Source: Pseudomonadaceae bacterium SI-3 (lineage in GTDB: Bacteria > Pseudomonadota > Gammaproteobacteria > Pseudomonadales > Pseudomonadaceae). From it: DNA of 64,000 nucleotides. Position numbers and translations under genes: made by a program. The DNA lies in the NCBI GenBank assembly GCA_004010935.1, contig CP026511.1:1178001-1242000 (forward strand). Direction: 5' to 3'. A model generated the notes under the pieces. That model made no database searches, was not told the origin of the DNA, and was given only the letters and a program-made list of their open reading frames with translations. Below, one piece after another: positions 1 through 8,810 of the stretch (position 1 is the stretch's first letter; each line of letters opens with the position of its first letter).

Positions 1-657
1 TTGACCGGTGTGGTGCTGACCAAGGTCGACGGTGACGCGCGCGGCGGCGCTGCCCTGTCGGTGCGACATATCACGGGCAAGCCGATCAAGTTTCTCGGCA
101 TGGGTGAGAAGAGTGACGCGCTCGAGCCGTTTCATCCGGACCGGATCGCCTCCCGAATCCTGGGCATGGGCGATGTGCTCAGCCTGATCGAGCAGGCTGA
201 GCAAACGCTCGATCGGGAAAAGGCCGAGAAGCTCACCAAGAAGCTGAAGAAGGGCAAAGGTTTCGATCTGGAAGATTTCCGTGATCAGCTTCAGCAAATG
301 AAAAACATGGGTGGCCTAGGCGGCTTGATGGATAAGCTGCCATCGATCGGCGGTGTGAATCTGTCGCAAATGGGTAATGCGCAGGGCGCGGCGGAGAAGC
401 AGTTCAAGCAGATGGAGGCCATCATCAACTCGATGACGCCTGTTGAGCGGCGCAACCCGGACATCATCAGCGGTTCGCGCAAGCGCCGCATCGCCATGGG
501 TTCCGGCACACAAGTGCAAGATATTGGTCGTCTGATCAAGCAGCACAAGCAGATGCAGAAAATGATGAAAAAGGTCAGCGGCAAAGGCGGCATGGCGAAG
601 ATGATGCGCGGCATGGGCGGCATGTTTCCAGGCGGCGGCGGAATGCCCAAGTTCTAA
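1..657 (+). CDS. ffh: Signal recognition particle protein Ffh (3' part)
   Basis: SRP54-type GTPase that binds signal peptides of nascent membrane proteins together with 4.5S RNA and delivers ribosomes to FtsY. Only the last 218 residues are present; the gene enters from the left edge, so the first codon here is not the start. The opening [10 protein letters not shown] stretch is the end of the G domain, including the TKxD guanine-specificity motif. The rest is the methionine-rich M domain with the [13 protein letters not shown] signature that contacts SRP RNA and a Met/Gly-rich tail. The rpsP operon follows 187 bp downstream in the same direction, the usual order in Pseudomonas. Confidence 0.97.
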   Translation: MTGVVLTKVDGDARGGAALSVRHITGKPIKFLGMGEKSDALEPFHPDRIASRILGMGDVLSLIEQAEQTLDREKAEKLTKKLKKGKGFDLEDFRDQLQQMKNMGGLGGLMDKLPSIGGVNLSQMGNAQGAAEKQFKQMEAIINSMTPVERRNPDIISGSRKRRIAMGSGTQVQDIGRLIKQHKQMQKMMKKVSGKGGMAKMMRGMGGMFPGGGGMPKF

Positions 658-749
658 AGTTTCGAGCGTTTCAGCGGGTTCTTCACCGGGGCCTGCTGAG
701 GCTGGACAGGCCTGCTGCCGAGGCTTGAGATTGTTTTTGAAAAAGCCAT

Positions 750-777
750 TTGCAAAAGTCCGGATAATCCTTAGAAT
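750..777 (+). promoter_or_regulatory. Putative sigma-70 promoter of the rpsP operon
   Basis: A -35-like TTGCAA (750-755) and a -10-like TAGAAT (772-777) are separated by 16 bp, about 68 bp upstream of the rpsP start codon. The gap between ffh and rpsP is large enough for an independent promoter. This is assigned by motif only. Confidence 0.5.
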
Positions 778-844
778 ATGCGGCCTTTCGGGCCTTGAGC
801 CCTGCATTCAGATTTGCTGTACCGACTACAGGAACGATGTTCAC

Positions 845-1096
845 ATGGTAACTATTCGTCTCGCCCGTGGCGGCTCCAAGAAGCGCCCTTTCTACCACCT
901 GACCGTGACCAACAGCCGCAACCCGCGCGATGGTCGCTTCGTTGAGCGTATCGGTTTCTTCAATCCGATCGCCTCGGGTGCGGAAGTGAAGCTCTCTGTA
1001 AACCAGGAGCGTGCTGCCTATTGGTTGAGCCAGGGCGCACAGCCGTCTGAGCGTGTTGCTCAGCTGCTGAAGGAAGCTGGCAAGGCTGCTGCCTGA
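845..1096 (+). CDS. rpsP: 30S ribosomal protein S16
   Basis: Small-subunit ribosomal protein S16, needed for 30S assembly. The 83-residue product begins [19 protein letters not shown], the typical S16 N-terminus, and its length matches the family. The ATG at 845 is preferred to upstream in-frame codons because the S16 homology begins exactly there. It is the first gene of rpsP-rimM-trmD-rplS, an operon conserved across gammaproteobacteria; rimM starts 5 bp after its stop. Confidence 0.97.
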   Translation: MVTIRLARGGSKKRPFYHLTVTNSRNPRDGRFVERIGFFNPIASGAEVKLSVNQERAAYWLSQGAQPSERVAQLLKEAGKAAA

Positions 1097-1101
1097 AACA
1101 C

Positions 1102-1638
1102 ATGAACGTCACGTCAGCCCCGACCGAAGACCTGATCGTTATCGGCAAAATCGTTTCGGTGCATGGCGTGCGTGGTGACGTAAAGATCTACTCCTTTACC
1201 GATCCGATTGACAATTTGCTGGACTATCGTCGCTGGACGCTGAGGCGAGGCGAAGAAGTCAAGCAAGTTGAACTGGTCAAGGGTCGCCTGCAAGGCAAGA
1301 TCCTGGTGGCGACGCTGAAGGGGCTGGCTGATCGTGAAGAGGCGCGTACCTACGCCGATTTCGAGATCTGCATCCCCCGCAGCGAATTGCCTCCGTTGAC
1401 CGGTGATGATTATTACTGGTTCCAGCTTCAGGGCCTGACGGTCATCAACCAGCTCGGGCAAGTGCTCGGTCGGGTTGATCATCTGCTCGAAACCGGCGCC
1501 AACGACGTGCTGGTGGTCAAGCCGTTCGACGGCAGTCTGGATGATCGTGAGCGCTTGCTGCCCTATACCGACCTCTGTGTGTTGAAGGTCGATTTGGACG
1601 CAGGCGAGATGCGTGTCGAATGGGACGCGGACTTCTGA
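1102..1638 (+). CDS. rimM: 16S rRNA processing protein RimM
   Basis: Ribosome maturation factor that binds S19 and the 30S head during late 16S processing. The protein has 178 residues, typical for RimM, with the N-terminal beta-barrel ([16 protein letters not shown] near residue 15) and a C-terminal PRC-barrel ([13 protein letters not shown] near residue 100; LPYTD near the end). It lies between rpsP and trmD with very short gaps, so it is almost certainly cotranscribed with them. Confidence 0.96.
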   Translation: MNVTSAPTEDLIVIGKIVSVHGVRGDVKIYSFTDPIDNLLDYRRWTLRRGEEVKQVELVKGRLQGKILVATLKGLADREEARTYADFEICIPRSELPPLTGDDYYWFQLQGLTVINQLGQVLGRVDHLLETGANDVLVVKPFDGSLDDRERLLPYTDLCVLKVDLDAGEMRVEWDADF

Positions 1639-1643
1639 GCAAC

Positions 1644-2396
1644 ATGTCCAGCTTGCGTGTCGATGTGATCACTCTGTTCCCCGATATGTTCGCTGCCATC
1701 GGTGAATACGGCATCACTAGTCGTGCGGTGAAGCAGGGGCTACTGCAGCTGCAATGCTGGAATCCCCGAAGCTACACGGAAGATCGCCATCAGACAGTCG
1801 ACGATCGCCCTTTTGGGGGTGGCCCCGGCATGGTGATGAAGATCAAGCCCTTGGAACTCGCACTGGCCGATGCCAGGCAGGCCGCTGGGGAAAAGGCGAA
1901 GGTGATATACCTGTCGCCGCAGGGGCGTCAGCTGAAGCAGGCTGATGTTCGTGATCTCGCGAACGAGAGTGGACTTATCCTCATCGCTGGCCGCTACGAA
2001 GGCATCGATGAGCGTTTCATCGAAGCGCATGTGGATGAAGAATGGTCGATTGGCGACTATGTGCTGTCCGGTGGTGAATTACCGGCAATGGTGCTGATCG
2101 ATGCAGTGACCCGTCTGCTCCCTGGGGCATTGGGTCATGCTGATTCGGCCGAGGAGGATTCGTTTACTGACGGCCTGCTCGACTGCCCGCATTACACGCG
2201 ACCGGAGGTGTATGCGGATAATCGTGTTCCTGAGGTGCTGCTCAGCGGCAACCACGAACACATCCGGCGCTGGCGTTTGCAGCAGTCCCTCGGAAGGACC
2301 TGGGAACGCCGCGCTGATCTTCTGGATAGCCGCTCGCTTTCTGGGGAAGAACAAAAGCTGCTGACGGAATACATCCGTCAGCGGGACGATAGTTAA
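1644..2396 (+). CDS. trmD: tRNA (guanine-N1-)-methyltransferase TrmD
   Basis: SpoU-TrmD (SPOUT) class methyltransferase that makes m1G37 in tRNAs with a G at position 36, preventing +1 frameshifting. The 250-residue product starts [16 protein letters not shown] and contains the SAM-binding knot motifs ([30 protein letters not shown]). An in-frame ATG at 1620 lies inside rimM; the ATG at 1644, 5 bp after the rimM stop, fits the family start. rplS follows 44 bp after the trmD stop. Confidence 0.96.
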   Translation: MSSLRVDVITLFPDMFAAIGEYGITSRAVKQGLLQLQCWNPRSYTEDRHQTVDDRPFGGGPGMVMKIKPLELALADARQAAGEKAKVIYLSPQGRQLKQADVRDLANESGLILIAGRYEGIDERFIEAHVDEEWSIGDYVLSGGELPAMVLIDAVTRLLPGALGHADSAEEDSFTDGLLDCPHYTRPEVYADNRVPEVLLSGNHEHIRRWRLQQSLGRTWERRADLLDSRSLSGEEQKLLTEYIRQRDDS

Positions 2397-2440
2397 ACGT
2401 ATCGATGGCACGCCATGACGGCCTGTCTTAGGAGCACAGC

Positions 2441-2791
2441 ATGACTAACAAGATTATCCAGGCGCTCGAAGCAGAGCAGATGACCAAAGAGCTGCCGCCG
2501 TTCGCCCCTGGTGACACCGTGGTTGTCCAGGTGAAGGTGAAGGAAGGCGAGCGTGAGCGTCTGCAGGCCTTTGAAGGTGTCGTAATCGGCAAGCGTAACC
2601 GTGGCCTGAACAGCGCTTTCACCGTTCGCAAGATCTCCAACGGTGTTGGTGTTGAGCGTACGTTCCAGTATTACAGCCCGATGGTCGACAGCCTCAGCGT
2701 CAAGCGCCGTGGCGATGTCCGCAAAGCCAAGCTGTACTACCTCCGCGCGTTGTCCGGCAAGGCAGCCCGCATCAAGGAAAAGCTTTCCTGA
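2441..2791 (+). CDS. rplS: 50S ribosomal protein L19
   Basis: Large-subunit protein L19, located at the 30S-50S interface. It has 116 residues with the family core [16 protein letters not shown] and [16 protein letters not shown]. An AGGAG ribosome-binding site lies about 8 bp upstream of the ATG. It is the last gene of the rpsP operon: a palindrome spans its stop codon and an intrinsic terminator follows 20 bp later. Confidence 0.97.
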   Translation: MTNKIIQALEAEQMTKELPPFAPGDTVVVQVKVKEGERERLQAFEGVVIGKRNRGLNSAFTVRKISNGVGVERTFQYYSPMVDSLSVKRRGDVRKAKLYYLRALSGKAARIKEKLS

Positions 2792-2810
2792 GGAAAGCTT
2801 CCTTCAGAAA

Positions 2811-2836
2811 AAGCAGCCTACGGGCTGCTTTTTTTA
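2811..2836 (+). terminator. Intrinsic terminator of the rpsP-rplS operon
   Basis: The stem AGCAGCC/GGCTGCT is preceded by A residues and followed by a run of seven T residues, about 20 bp after the rplS stop. It may also serve the converging antiporter gene, because the A-tract before the stem gives a T-tract on the other strand. Confidence 0.85.
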
Positions 2837-2952
2837 TGGGGATTATCTGGCTTCTAGATTTTCGAAGGGTACGAACCGTCGTAGTCCAAAAGGTACACGG
2901 CGTCTTGTCTTGCTCGCCGTCGGGGCTGCTCGTATGGCTGGAAACGTTGCCC

Positions 2953-4800
2953 TCAAGGTAAGGGAGAATGGCGAGGTTCGGGTTTGTTCACGGTTGCGTG
3001 GCTGTCCGCGCCTTCGGTCAAGGCAATCAATGTCCAGCCCGCGTCTGGTTTGATCCGTGCGTCCGGGTGAAACACATGGGTATGCCCGTGGTTGTCTATG
3101 GCGAAATACAGGATAGCGCCCGAGCCATGCAGGGCCTGGTATTCCGGCCAGCCAAAGGTTTCGGTCAGTTTGTTGCTTTTGATCGAGTCACCACGAGCCA
3201 GGCGTCCGGCCAGTTGCGAGTAGGTCAACGTGGGCGTGCCTAGGGGGCGGCCACGGTGTTCGTCACTTGGCCGATGTTTGTCGCTGCGTCGACTCTCCTG
3301 AGTACTGGCCAGATTGAACAGGCGATCGCCGCCGAAGTCATGACGAAAACGCATCGCGGCGAGGGTATTCATTTCGCCAACAGGCGACAGCGCCAGCAAA
3401 TGGCCAAGACCGACCAGGTCAAGGTGGTTTTCAGCGTGCTGCGAGGCCGGATTTCCGTAATAGGTGGGTAAATTTTCCATTCTCGCCGCGTGGATGTTGT
3501 CCCAGCTGGAATCGGTCAGCATCACTCTGATGCCTTGCTCGCTCAGTGCGCGTCCAAGTGCACGAGCGACGGGATTTGCGCCAACAATCAGAAAACCGCT
3601 GGGCGGCGGTTCTGCGACTTTTAGCAGCCTCGCTAAAGGGCGTGCGGTTGCGCTTTGCAGTACGACGGTGCCAATGATGATGGCGAACGTCAGTGGCACG
3701 AGCAGCAGGGCGTCCTCGTGTCCCGTTTCGTCCAGGCGAACGGCAAAGATTGCCGAGACCGCAGCCGCAACGATTCCTCGGGGTGCAATCCAGGCGAGCA
3801 GCAGCCGCTCCCGCCAGTTCAGCTGCGATCCCCAGGTGCACAGGGCGATCGCCAGTGGTCGGGCCACGAATTGCACAATTAGCAAAAGAATCAACACTGC
3901 GGGCCCTAGCTCCAGCAGTGCTGTCAGATCGAGCATCGCTGCTAGCAGGATAAAGAGTCCCGAGATGAGCAGAATGCTCAGGTTCTCCTTGAAGTGGAGG
4001 ATGTCCCGGACGTCGACATCCCGCATGTTGGCGAGCCAGATCCCCATCAGCGTGACGGCCAGTAGGCCGGATTCATGGACCAGAGTATTGGCAGTGACGA
4101 AAACGCCGAGCACTGAAGCCAGTGTCGCCAGGTTCTGCAAGTATTCCGGCAGCCAGTGCCGTTTCACAAGTTGGCCGAGGGTCCATCCTCCTACTATGCC
4201 AAGCACAGTTCCGCACAGAAGAACTCCGCCAAACGTTTGCACGCTCTGAGTCCAGGCGGCCTCGGTGCCTCTCGTAATGATGAAGCTGTAAACCACTACT
4301 GCAAGCAAAGCGCCGATTGGGTCGATGATGATGCCTTCCCAGCGCAGGATATTGGCAACCGCCGCGTTGGGTCGCACCACACGCAGCATCGGTACGATCA
4401 CAGTCGGGCCCGTAACAAGCGTTAAGCTCCCTAAGAGCAACGCCAGATCCCAATCGAAGCCAAGCAGCCAATGAGCGGAGAGGGTGATCACGCCCCAAGT
4501 CGTCAGCGCGCCGATGCCAATCAGGCGGCGCACCACCGTGCCGATCCCAGGCAGCTCAGAGACGCGCAACGTCAGGCTGCCTTCGAACAGTATCAACGCG
4601 ACTGCCAATGAAACCAAAGGGAAGAGCAAGGGGCCGAACAGCTGAGTCGGATTCAGCCAGCCGAGCACAGGGCCGGCCAGGATTCCACTCAGCAAGAGAA
4701 AAAGAATGGCTGGCAGTCGTAACCGCCATGCCAGCCATTGGCTGGCGAGCGAGGCGATGCCGAGCGCAGCGAGGGAGATGAGGATGTCTTGTTCGGTCAT
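2953..4800 (-). CDS. CPA-family sodium/proton antiporter with TrkA-N-like domain
   Basis: Inner-membrane monovalent cation/proton antiporter. The N-terminal ~390 residues form about 12 hydrophobic segments of the Na_H_Exchanger fold (SGILAGPVLGWL near residue 43; a GPTVIVPML segment near 130; APRGIVAAAVSAIFA near 345). After it comes a Rossmann-like regulatory domain with GFLIVGANPVARALG, as in KefB/TrkA-type subunits, then a polar tail. The start at 4800 (MTEQD) is preferred; an ATG at 4809 is three codons upstream. It is convergent with rplS and divergent from xerD. Exact ion specificity cannot be read from sequence. Confidence 0.88.
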   Translation of the reverse strand: MTEQDILISLAALGIASLASQWLAWRLRLPAILFLLLSGILAGPVLGWLNPTQLFGPLLFPLVSLAVALILFEGSLTLRVSELPGIGTVVRRLIGIGALTTWGVITLSAHWLLGFDWDLALLLGSLTLVTGPTVIVPMLRVVRPNAAVANILRWEGIIIDPIGALLAVVVYSFIITRGTEAAWTQSVQTFGGVLLCGTVLGIVGGWTLGQLVKRHWLPEYLQNLATLASVLGVFVTANTLVHESGLLAVTLMGIWLANMRDVDVRDILHFKENLSILLISGLFILLAAMLDLTALLELGPAVLILLLIVQFVARPLAIALCTWGSQLNWRERLLLAWIAPRGIVAAAVSAIFAVRLDETGHEDALLLVPLTFAIIIGTVVLQSATARPLARLLKVAEPPPSGFLIVGANPVARALGRALSEQGIRVMLTDSSWDNIHAARMENLPTYYGNPASQHAENHLDLVGLGHLLALSPVGEMNTLAAMRFRHDFGGDRLFNLASTQESRRSDKHRPSDEHRGRPLGTPTLTYSQLAGRLARGDSIKSNKLTETFGWPEYQALHGSGAILYFAIDNHGHTHVFHPDARIKPDAGWTLIALTEGADSHATVNKPEPRHSPLP

Positions 4801-4977
4801 GTTTACCAAGCGATCAGGGTGGCGGCCGGGCTTCCGCTCCGGCGGGCTCGTTGTTGGATCTACTGGCTAGTCTGACATTGCTCAGGCCAATCAGGTCTGT
4901 TCGGCGTGACCAAGGCGGCTGGCCGGTATAAGCGGTCTATGGAACACTGGCCGCCTTTCTTTCCAGTGTTCCCCTGC

Positions 4978-5874
4978 ATGTCGGCTCAATACGACCCCAT
5001 TATCGATCGGTTCCTTGATGCCCTTTGGCTCGAAAAAGGGCTTTCGGACAACACCCGCGACGCTTATCGCAGTGATCTGGCGCTGTTCAACGGCTGGTTG
5101 GACGAGCGCGATGTGCGACTGGTCGATGCAGGTCGGGACGCCATCCTCGATCACCTTGGCTGGCGTCTGGCTAATGGCTACAAGGCTCGTTCTACTGCGC
5201 GGTTGTTGTCAGGGCTTCGCGGGTTTTATCGCTTCCTGCTGCGCGAAGGCGTGATCACGATCGATCCAACGCTGCGAGTCGATCTGCCGCAGTTGGGACG
5301 ACCACTACCCAAGGCGTTGTCCGAGGCGGATGTGGAGGCGCTGTTGTCTGCGCCGGATGTCGGCGATCCGCTGGGGTTGCGTGACCGGGCGATGCTGGAA
5401 GTTCTTTACGCGACTGGCTTGCGCGTCACCGAACTGGTCGGCCTTGGTCTTGAGCAGATCAATCTTCGGCAGGGCGTCTTGCGCACTTTCGGTAAGGGTA
5501 ACAAGGAGCGTCTGGTGCCGTTGGGCGAGGAGTCCCTGTATTGGGTGGTGCGCTATCTTCGCGACGCTCGCGACGCGCTGCTCTCCGGCAAGGCCAGCGA
5601 TGTGGTCTTTCCGAGTCGGCGTGGCGACCAGATGACAAGGCAGACGTTCTGGCACCGAATCAAGCTGCATGCCCGGCAGGCAGGAGTAGCTGCATCGATC
5701 TCGCCGCACACGCTGCGTCATGCATTTGCTACGCACTTGCTCAACCATGGTGCGGATCTTCGAACTGTACAAATGCTGCTCGGACACAGTGATCTATCCA
5801 CTACACAGATCTACACGCACATCGCCCGCGCGCGGCTGCAGGAACTCCATGCGCAGCATCATCCGCGTGGTTGA
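4978..5874 (+). CDS. xerD: Site-specific tyrosine recombinase XerD
   Basis: Chromosome-dimer resolvase subunit acting with XerC at dif. The 298-residue product has the same length as E. coli XerD when started at the ATG at 4978. It carries an N-terminal SAM-like DNA-binding domain (FLDALWLEKGLSDNTRDAYRSD) and a C-terminal catalytic domain. HTLRH places His244 and Arg247, LLGH gives His270, and the nucleophile Tyr279 lies in the TTQIYTH segment, matching the E. coli numbering. This is the housekeeping recombinase, not a phage integrase. dsbC follows 127 bp downstream. Confidence 0.95.
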   Translation: MSAQYDPIIDRFLDALWLEKGLSDNTRDAYRSDLALFNGWLDERDVRLVDAGRDAILDHLGWRLANGYKARSTARLLSGLRGFYRFLLREGVITIDPTLRVDLPQLGRPLPKALSEADVEALLSAPDVGDPLGLRDRAMLEVLYATGLRVTELVGLGLEQINLRQGVLRTFGKGNKERLVPLGEESLYWVVRYLRDARDALLSGKASDVVFPSRRGDQMTRQTFWHRIKLHARQAGVAASISPHTLRHAFATHLLNHGADLRTVQMLLGHSDLSTTQIYTHIARARLQELHAQHHPRG

Positions 5875-6001
5875 ACGGATGGCGTTAGAAGATGCGCTGC
5901 AGGCCACAAAGCCGATGAGCGAAGGCCCGTCGTCTGCACTGGATGACAGGGGCTATGGTAATCTGCCGGCCTTCCCTCGATCGAAGTCGCCAGGAGATTT
6001 C

Positions 6002-6727
6002 ATGCGCGTGAATCGTATCTTCGCTGCCGTAGCCCTCGGTTTCGCCAGCTCCGTTGTCCTGGCCGCTGACGCTGAACAGGCGATCCGTGAGTCGCTTAAT
6101 GCCCTCCAGCCCGATATGCCCATCGAGGCAATTGCGGAAAGCCCCATGAACGGGGTTTATCAGGTTCAACTCAAGGGTGGGCGTCAGCTCTACGCGAGCG
6201 CTGACGGTCAGTTCCTGATTCAGGGCTATATGTATCAGTTCAAGGACGGCCAGGCGACGAACCTGACCGAGCAAGCCCAGAGCAGGTCTGTTGCGAAGAC
6301 AATCGACGCGATCCCTACCAGTAAGATGGTGGTTTTCTCGCCTGAAAAACCGAAGACCCATATCACCGTGTTTACCGACACCGACTGCGGCTACTGCCAG
6401 AAGCTGCACAGCGAAGTGCCTGAGCTGAACCGTCTTGGCGTCGAGGTTCGTTATATGGCTTTTCCGCGGCAGGGTATGGGCAGCCACGGAGCCAGCACGC
6501 TGACCAGCGTATGGTGTGCGAAGGATCGGCAGGCGGCGATGAACAAGGCCAAGGCGCGTGAAGAAGTGCCAGCCGCGAGCTGCGAGAACCCGGTCGCTGA
6601 GCAGTACGAGTTAGGCCAGATGATCGGTGTTCAGGGCACCCCGGCAATCATTCTCGCGGACGGGCAGATCATCCCCGGTTATCAGCCGGCTCCGCAGCTC
6701 GCCGAACTTGCCCTAAAAGCCAAGTAG
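6002..6727 (+). CDS. dsbC: Thiol:disulfide interchange protein DsbC
   Basis: Periplasmic disulfide isomerase that reshuffles wrong disulfides and is kept reduced by DsbD. The protein has 241 residues with a Sec signal peptide (MRVNRIFAAVALGFASSVVLA), an N-terminal dimerisation domain and a thioredoxin fold with the CGYC active site at Cys129-Cys132. The cis-Pro segment QGTPAII lies near residue 220. The ATG at 6002 sits behind CAGGAG. A non-T-tailed hairpin (GGGCAGC/GCTGCCC, 6734-6765) follows the stop. Confidence 0.95.
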   Translation: MRVNRIFAAVALGFASSVVLAADAEQAIRESLNALQPDMPIEAIAESPMNGVYQVQLKGGRQLYASADGQFLIQGYMYQFKDGQATNLTEQAQSRSVAKTIDAIPTSKMVVFSPEKPKTHITVFTDTDCGYCQKLHSEVPELNRLGVEVRYMAFPRQGMGSHGASTLTSVWCAKDRQAAMNKAKAREEVPAASCENPVAEQYELGQMIGVQGTPAIILADGQIIPGYQPAPQLAELALKAK

Positions 6728-6835
6728 TCGCTGGGGCAGCGCCTTCGGTCACGAAGAGGCTGCCCGCTTGGGCCGCGGCTGAACTGTTCCACCCCTCGTG
6801 TTCAAAGCCAAAAGGCATATCGAGGAGGCGACAAA

Positions 6836-7333
6836 ATGAAGCTAGAAGGTTCCTGTCATTGCCAGGCCGTTCGTTTTTCTCTGGAATCGGCCGAGCCCTA
6901 TCCGTTCATGCGCTGTTACTGTTCGATATGTCGCAAAACGGCCGGGGCGGGTGGTTATGCGATCAACCTGGGCGGAGATCATCGGACGCTGACGGTCGAG
7001 GGTCGCGAGAACCTCAGTATCTACCAAGCCAGGATGGTCGATGCTGAAACGGGCGCGGTGCGTATTAGCGATGGCCAGCGTCACTTCTGCAAGCTGTGCG
7101 GCAGCGCACTGTGGTTGTGGGACCCGAATTGGCCGGATCTTGTGCACCCGCATGCGTCGGCAATCGATAGCGAGCTGCCAAGCCCGCCAGAGTCGACACA
7201 TCTCATGCTGGCTTCAAAGGCGTCATGGGTAGAGCCCCAGTTGGGCCCTGATGATCGCTGCTTCGATGAGTATCCGGATGAATCGCTCGCTCAGTGGCAC
7301 CAGCGCCTGGGGTTGCAGAGCAAGCCCAGCTAG
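6836..7333 (+). CDS. GFA family zinc-binding protein
   Basis: Member of the glutathione-dependent formaldehyde-activating enzyme (GFA/CENP-V) fold, 165 residues. Zinc-ligand motifs are visible: GSCHCQAVRF (residues 5-14), YCSICRK (about 28-34) and CKLCGSALW (about 85-93). The family includes enzymes that conjugate formaldehyde to glutathione, but many members have no known substrate, so the function is open. A strong GAGGAGG ribosome-binding site precedes the ATG. It stands alone between dsbC and hom. Confidence 0.85.
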   Translation: MKLEGSCHCQAVRFSLESAEPYPFMRCYCSICRKTAGAGGYAINLGGDHRTLTVEGRENLSIYQARMVDAETGAVRISDGQRHFCKLCGSALWLWDPNWPDLVHPHASAIDSELPSPPESTHLMLASKASWVEPQLGPDDRCFDEYPDESLAQWHQRLGLQSKPS

Positions 7334-7447
7334 CAGCGGGCTCCTCCTTGCCGCTGCCGATTTGACTAAAGCTCGTGCGCTTCGTAATGTGCGACTCTTT
7401 TGTTCGGCCGCTGTGCAGGGCCGTTCGTTGGCAATGGGGAGTGCAAC

Positions 7448-8752
7448 TTGAAACCGGTGAAAGTTGGCATCTGTGGGCTGGGAACCGTCGGTGGCGGTAC
7501 CTTCAATGTGCTCGAGCGCAACGCTGCGGAAATCGCGCGCCGTGCAGGGCGCGGAATTGAGGTCGCACAGATTGCGGCTCGTCATGCGAACCCCAAGTGC
7601 AACACCGGTGATACCCCGATTACTGACGATATCTTCGATGTCGCCAACAACCCTGAGATCGACATTGTGGTCGAACTGATCGGGGGGTACACCTTAGCCC
7701 GCGAGCTGGTGCTCAAAGCCATCGATAACGGCAAGCACGTGGTTACGGCCAACAAGGCGCTGATCGCGGTGCACGGAAATGAAATCTTCGCCAAGGCACG
7801 CGAGAAGGGCGTTATCGTCGCCTTCGAAGCCTCTGTTGCCGGCGGTATCCCGATCATCAAGGCCATTCGCGAGGGGCTGGCCGGCAACCAGATCAACTGG
7901 CTCGCGGGGATAATCAACGGAACCGGTAACTTCATTCTCACCGAGATGCGGGAGAAGGGACGTACCTTCGAGGATGTGCTGAAGGAGGCTCAGGAGCTTG
8001 GCTACGCCGAGACCGATCCGACCTTCGACGTTGAGGGCATAGACGCCGCCCATAAGCTGACCATCCTTGCTTCCATTGCCTTCGGCGTGCCGCTGCAGTT
8101 CGACAAGGCCTACACCGAAGGCATCTCCAAGCTGACCACGGCTGACGTTAACTACGCCGAGGCGCTGGGCTACCGCATCAAGCACCTGGGTGTCGCCCGA
8201 AGCACCGCTTCGGGTATCGAGCTGCGAGTGCACCCGACACTGATTCCGGCGGACCGCCTGATTGCTAACGTCAATGGCGTGATGAATGCGGTCATGGTCA
8301 ACGGCGACGCCGTCGGCTCCACTCTGTATTACGGTGCTGGTGCAGGCATGGAGCCAACGGCTTCGGCTGTGGTGGCGGACCTCGTGGATGTGGCCCGTGC
8401 GCTGACGACGGACCCGAACAATCGGGTTCCGCACCTGGCTTTCCAGCCCGACTCCCTCTCCGCTCATCCAATCTTGCCGATCGGCGCTTGCGAAAGCGCC
8501 TATTACCTGCGCATCCAGGCCAAGGACCGTCCGGGCGTATTGGCTCAGGTCGCCACTATCCTGTCGGAGCGCGGAATCAATATCGAGTCGATCATGCAGA
8601 AGGAAGCCGAGGAGCAAGACGGATTGGTGCCGGTCATCCTGGTCACGCATCGTGTGGTCGAGCAGAGGATCGACGATGCCATCGCCGCACTCGAAGCGCT
8701 TGCTGACGTGGTGGGCAACGTCGTGCGGATTCGTGTCGAGCAACTGATCTAA
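7448..8752 (+). CDS. hom: Homoserine dehydrogenase
   Basis: NAD(P)-dependent reduction of aspartate semialdehyde to homoserine, the branch step to threonine and methionine. The product has 434 residues: Rossmann domain with GICGLGTVGGGT (from residue 7), a homoserine dehydrogenase core (GIINGTGNFILTEM near 155) and a C-terminal ACT domain (YLRIQAKDRPGVLAQVA near 355) for feedback by threonine. The start is a TTG at 7448, chosen because the conserved KPVKVGICG begins there and a GGGGAG element lies just upstream. thrC follows after 58 bp. Confidence 0.95.
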   Translation: MKPVKVGICGLGTVGGGTFNVLERNAAEIARRAGRGIEVAQIAARHANPKCNTGDTPITDDIFDVANNPEIDIVVELIGGYTLARELVLKAIDNGKHVVTANKALIAVHGNEIFAKAREKGVIVAFEASVAGGIPIIKAIREGLAGNQINWLAGIINGTGNFILTEMREKGRTFEDVLKEAQELGYAETDPTFDVEGIDAAHKLTILASIAFGVPLQFDKAYTEGISKLTTADVNYAEALGYRIKHLGVARSTASGIELRVHPTLIPADRLIANVNGVMNAVMVNGDAVGSTLYYGAGAGMEPTASAVVADLVDVARALTTDPNNRVPHLAFQPDSLSAHPILPIGACESAYYLRIQAKDRPGVLAQVATILSERGINIESIMQKEAEEQDGLVPVILVTHRVVEQRIDDAIAALEALADVVGNVVRIRVEQLI

Positions 8753-8810
8753 TCAGCAACGCCGGGTTGCTCTAGTGGCCCGCAGTCAGCGTCCAACATA
8801 GGTTTGAACA

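Noticed and set aside
4978..5874. Phage-type integrase
   Set aside because: Length 298 residues and catalytic residues His244, Arg247, His270 and Tyr279 match XerD; the neighbours are core genes.
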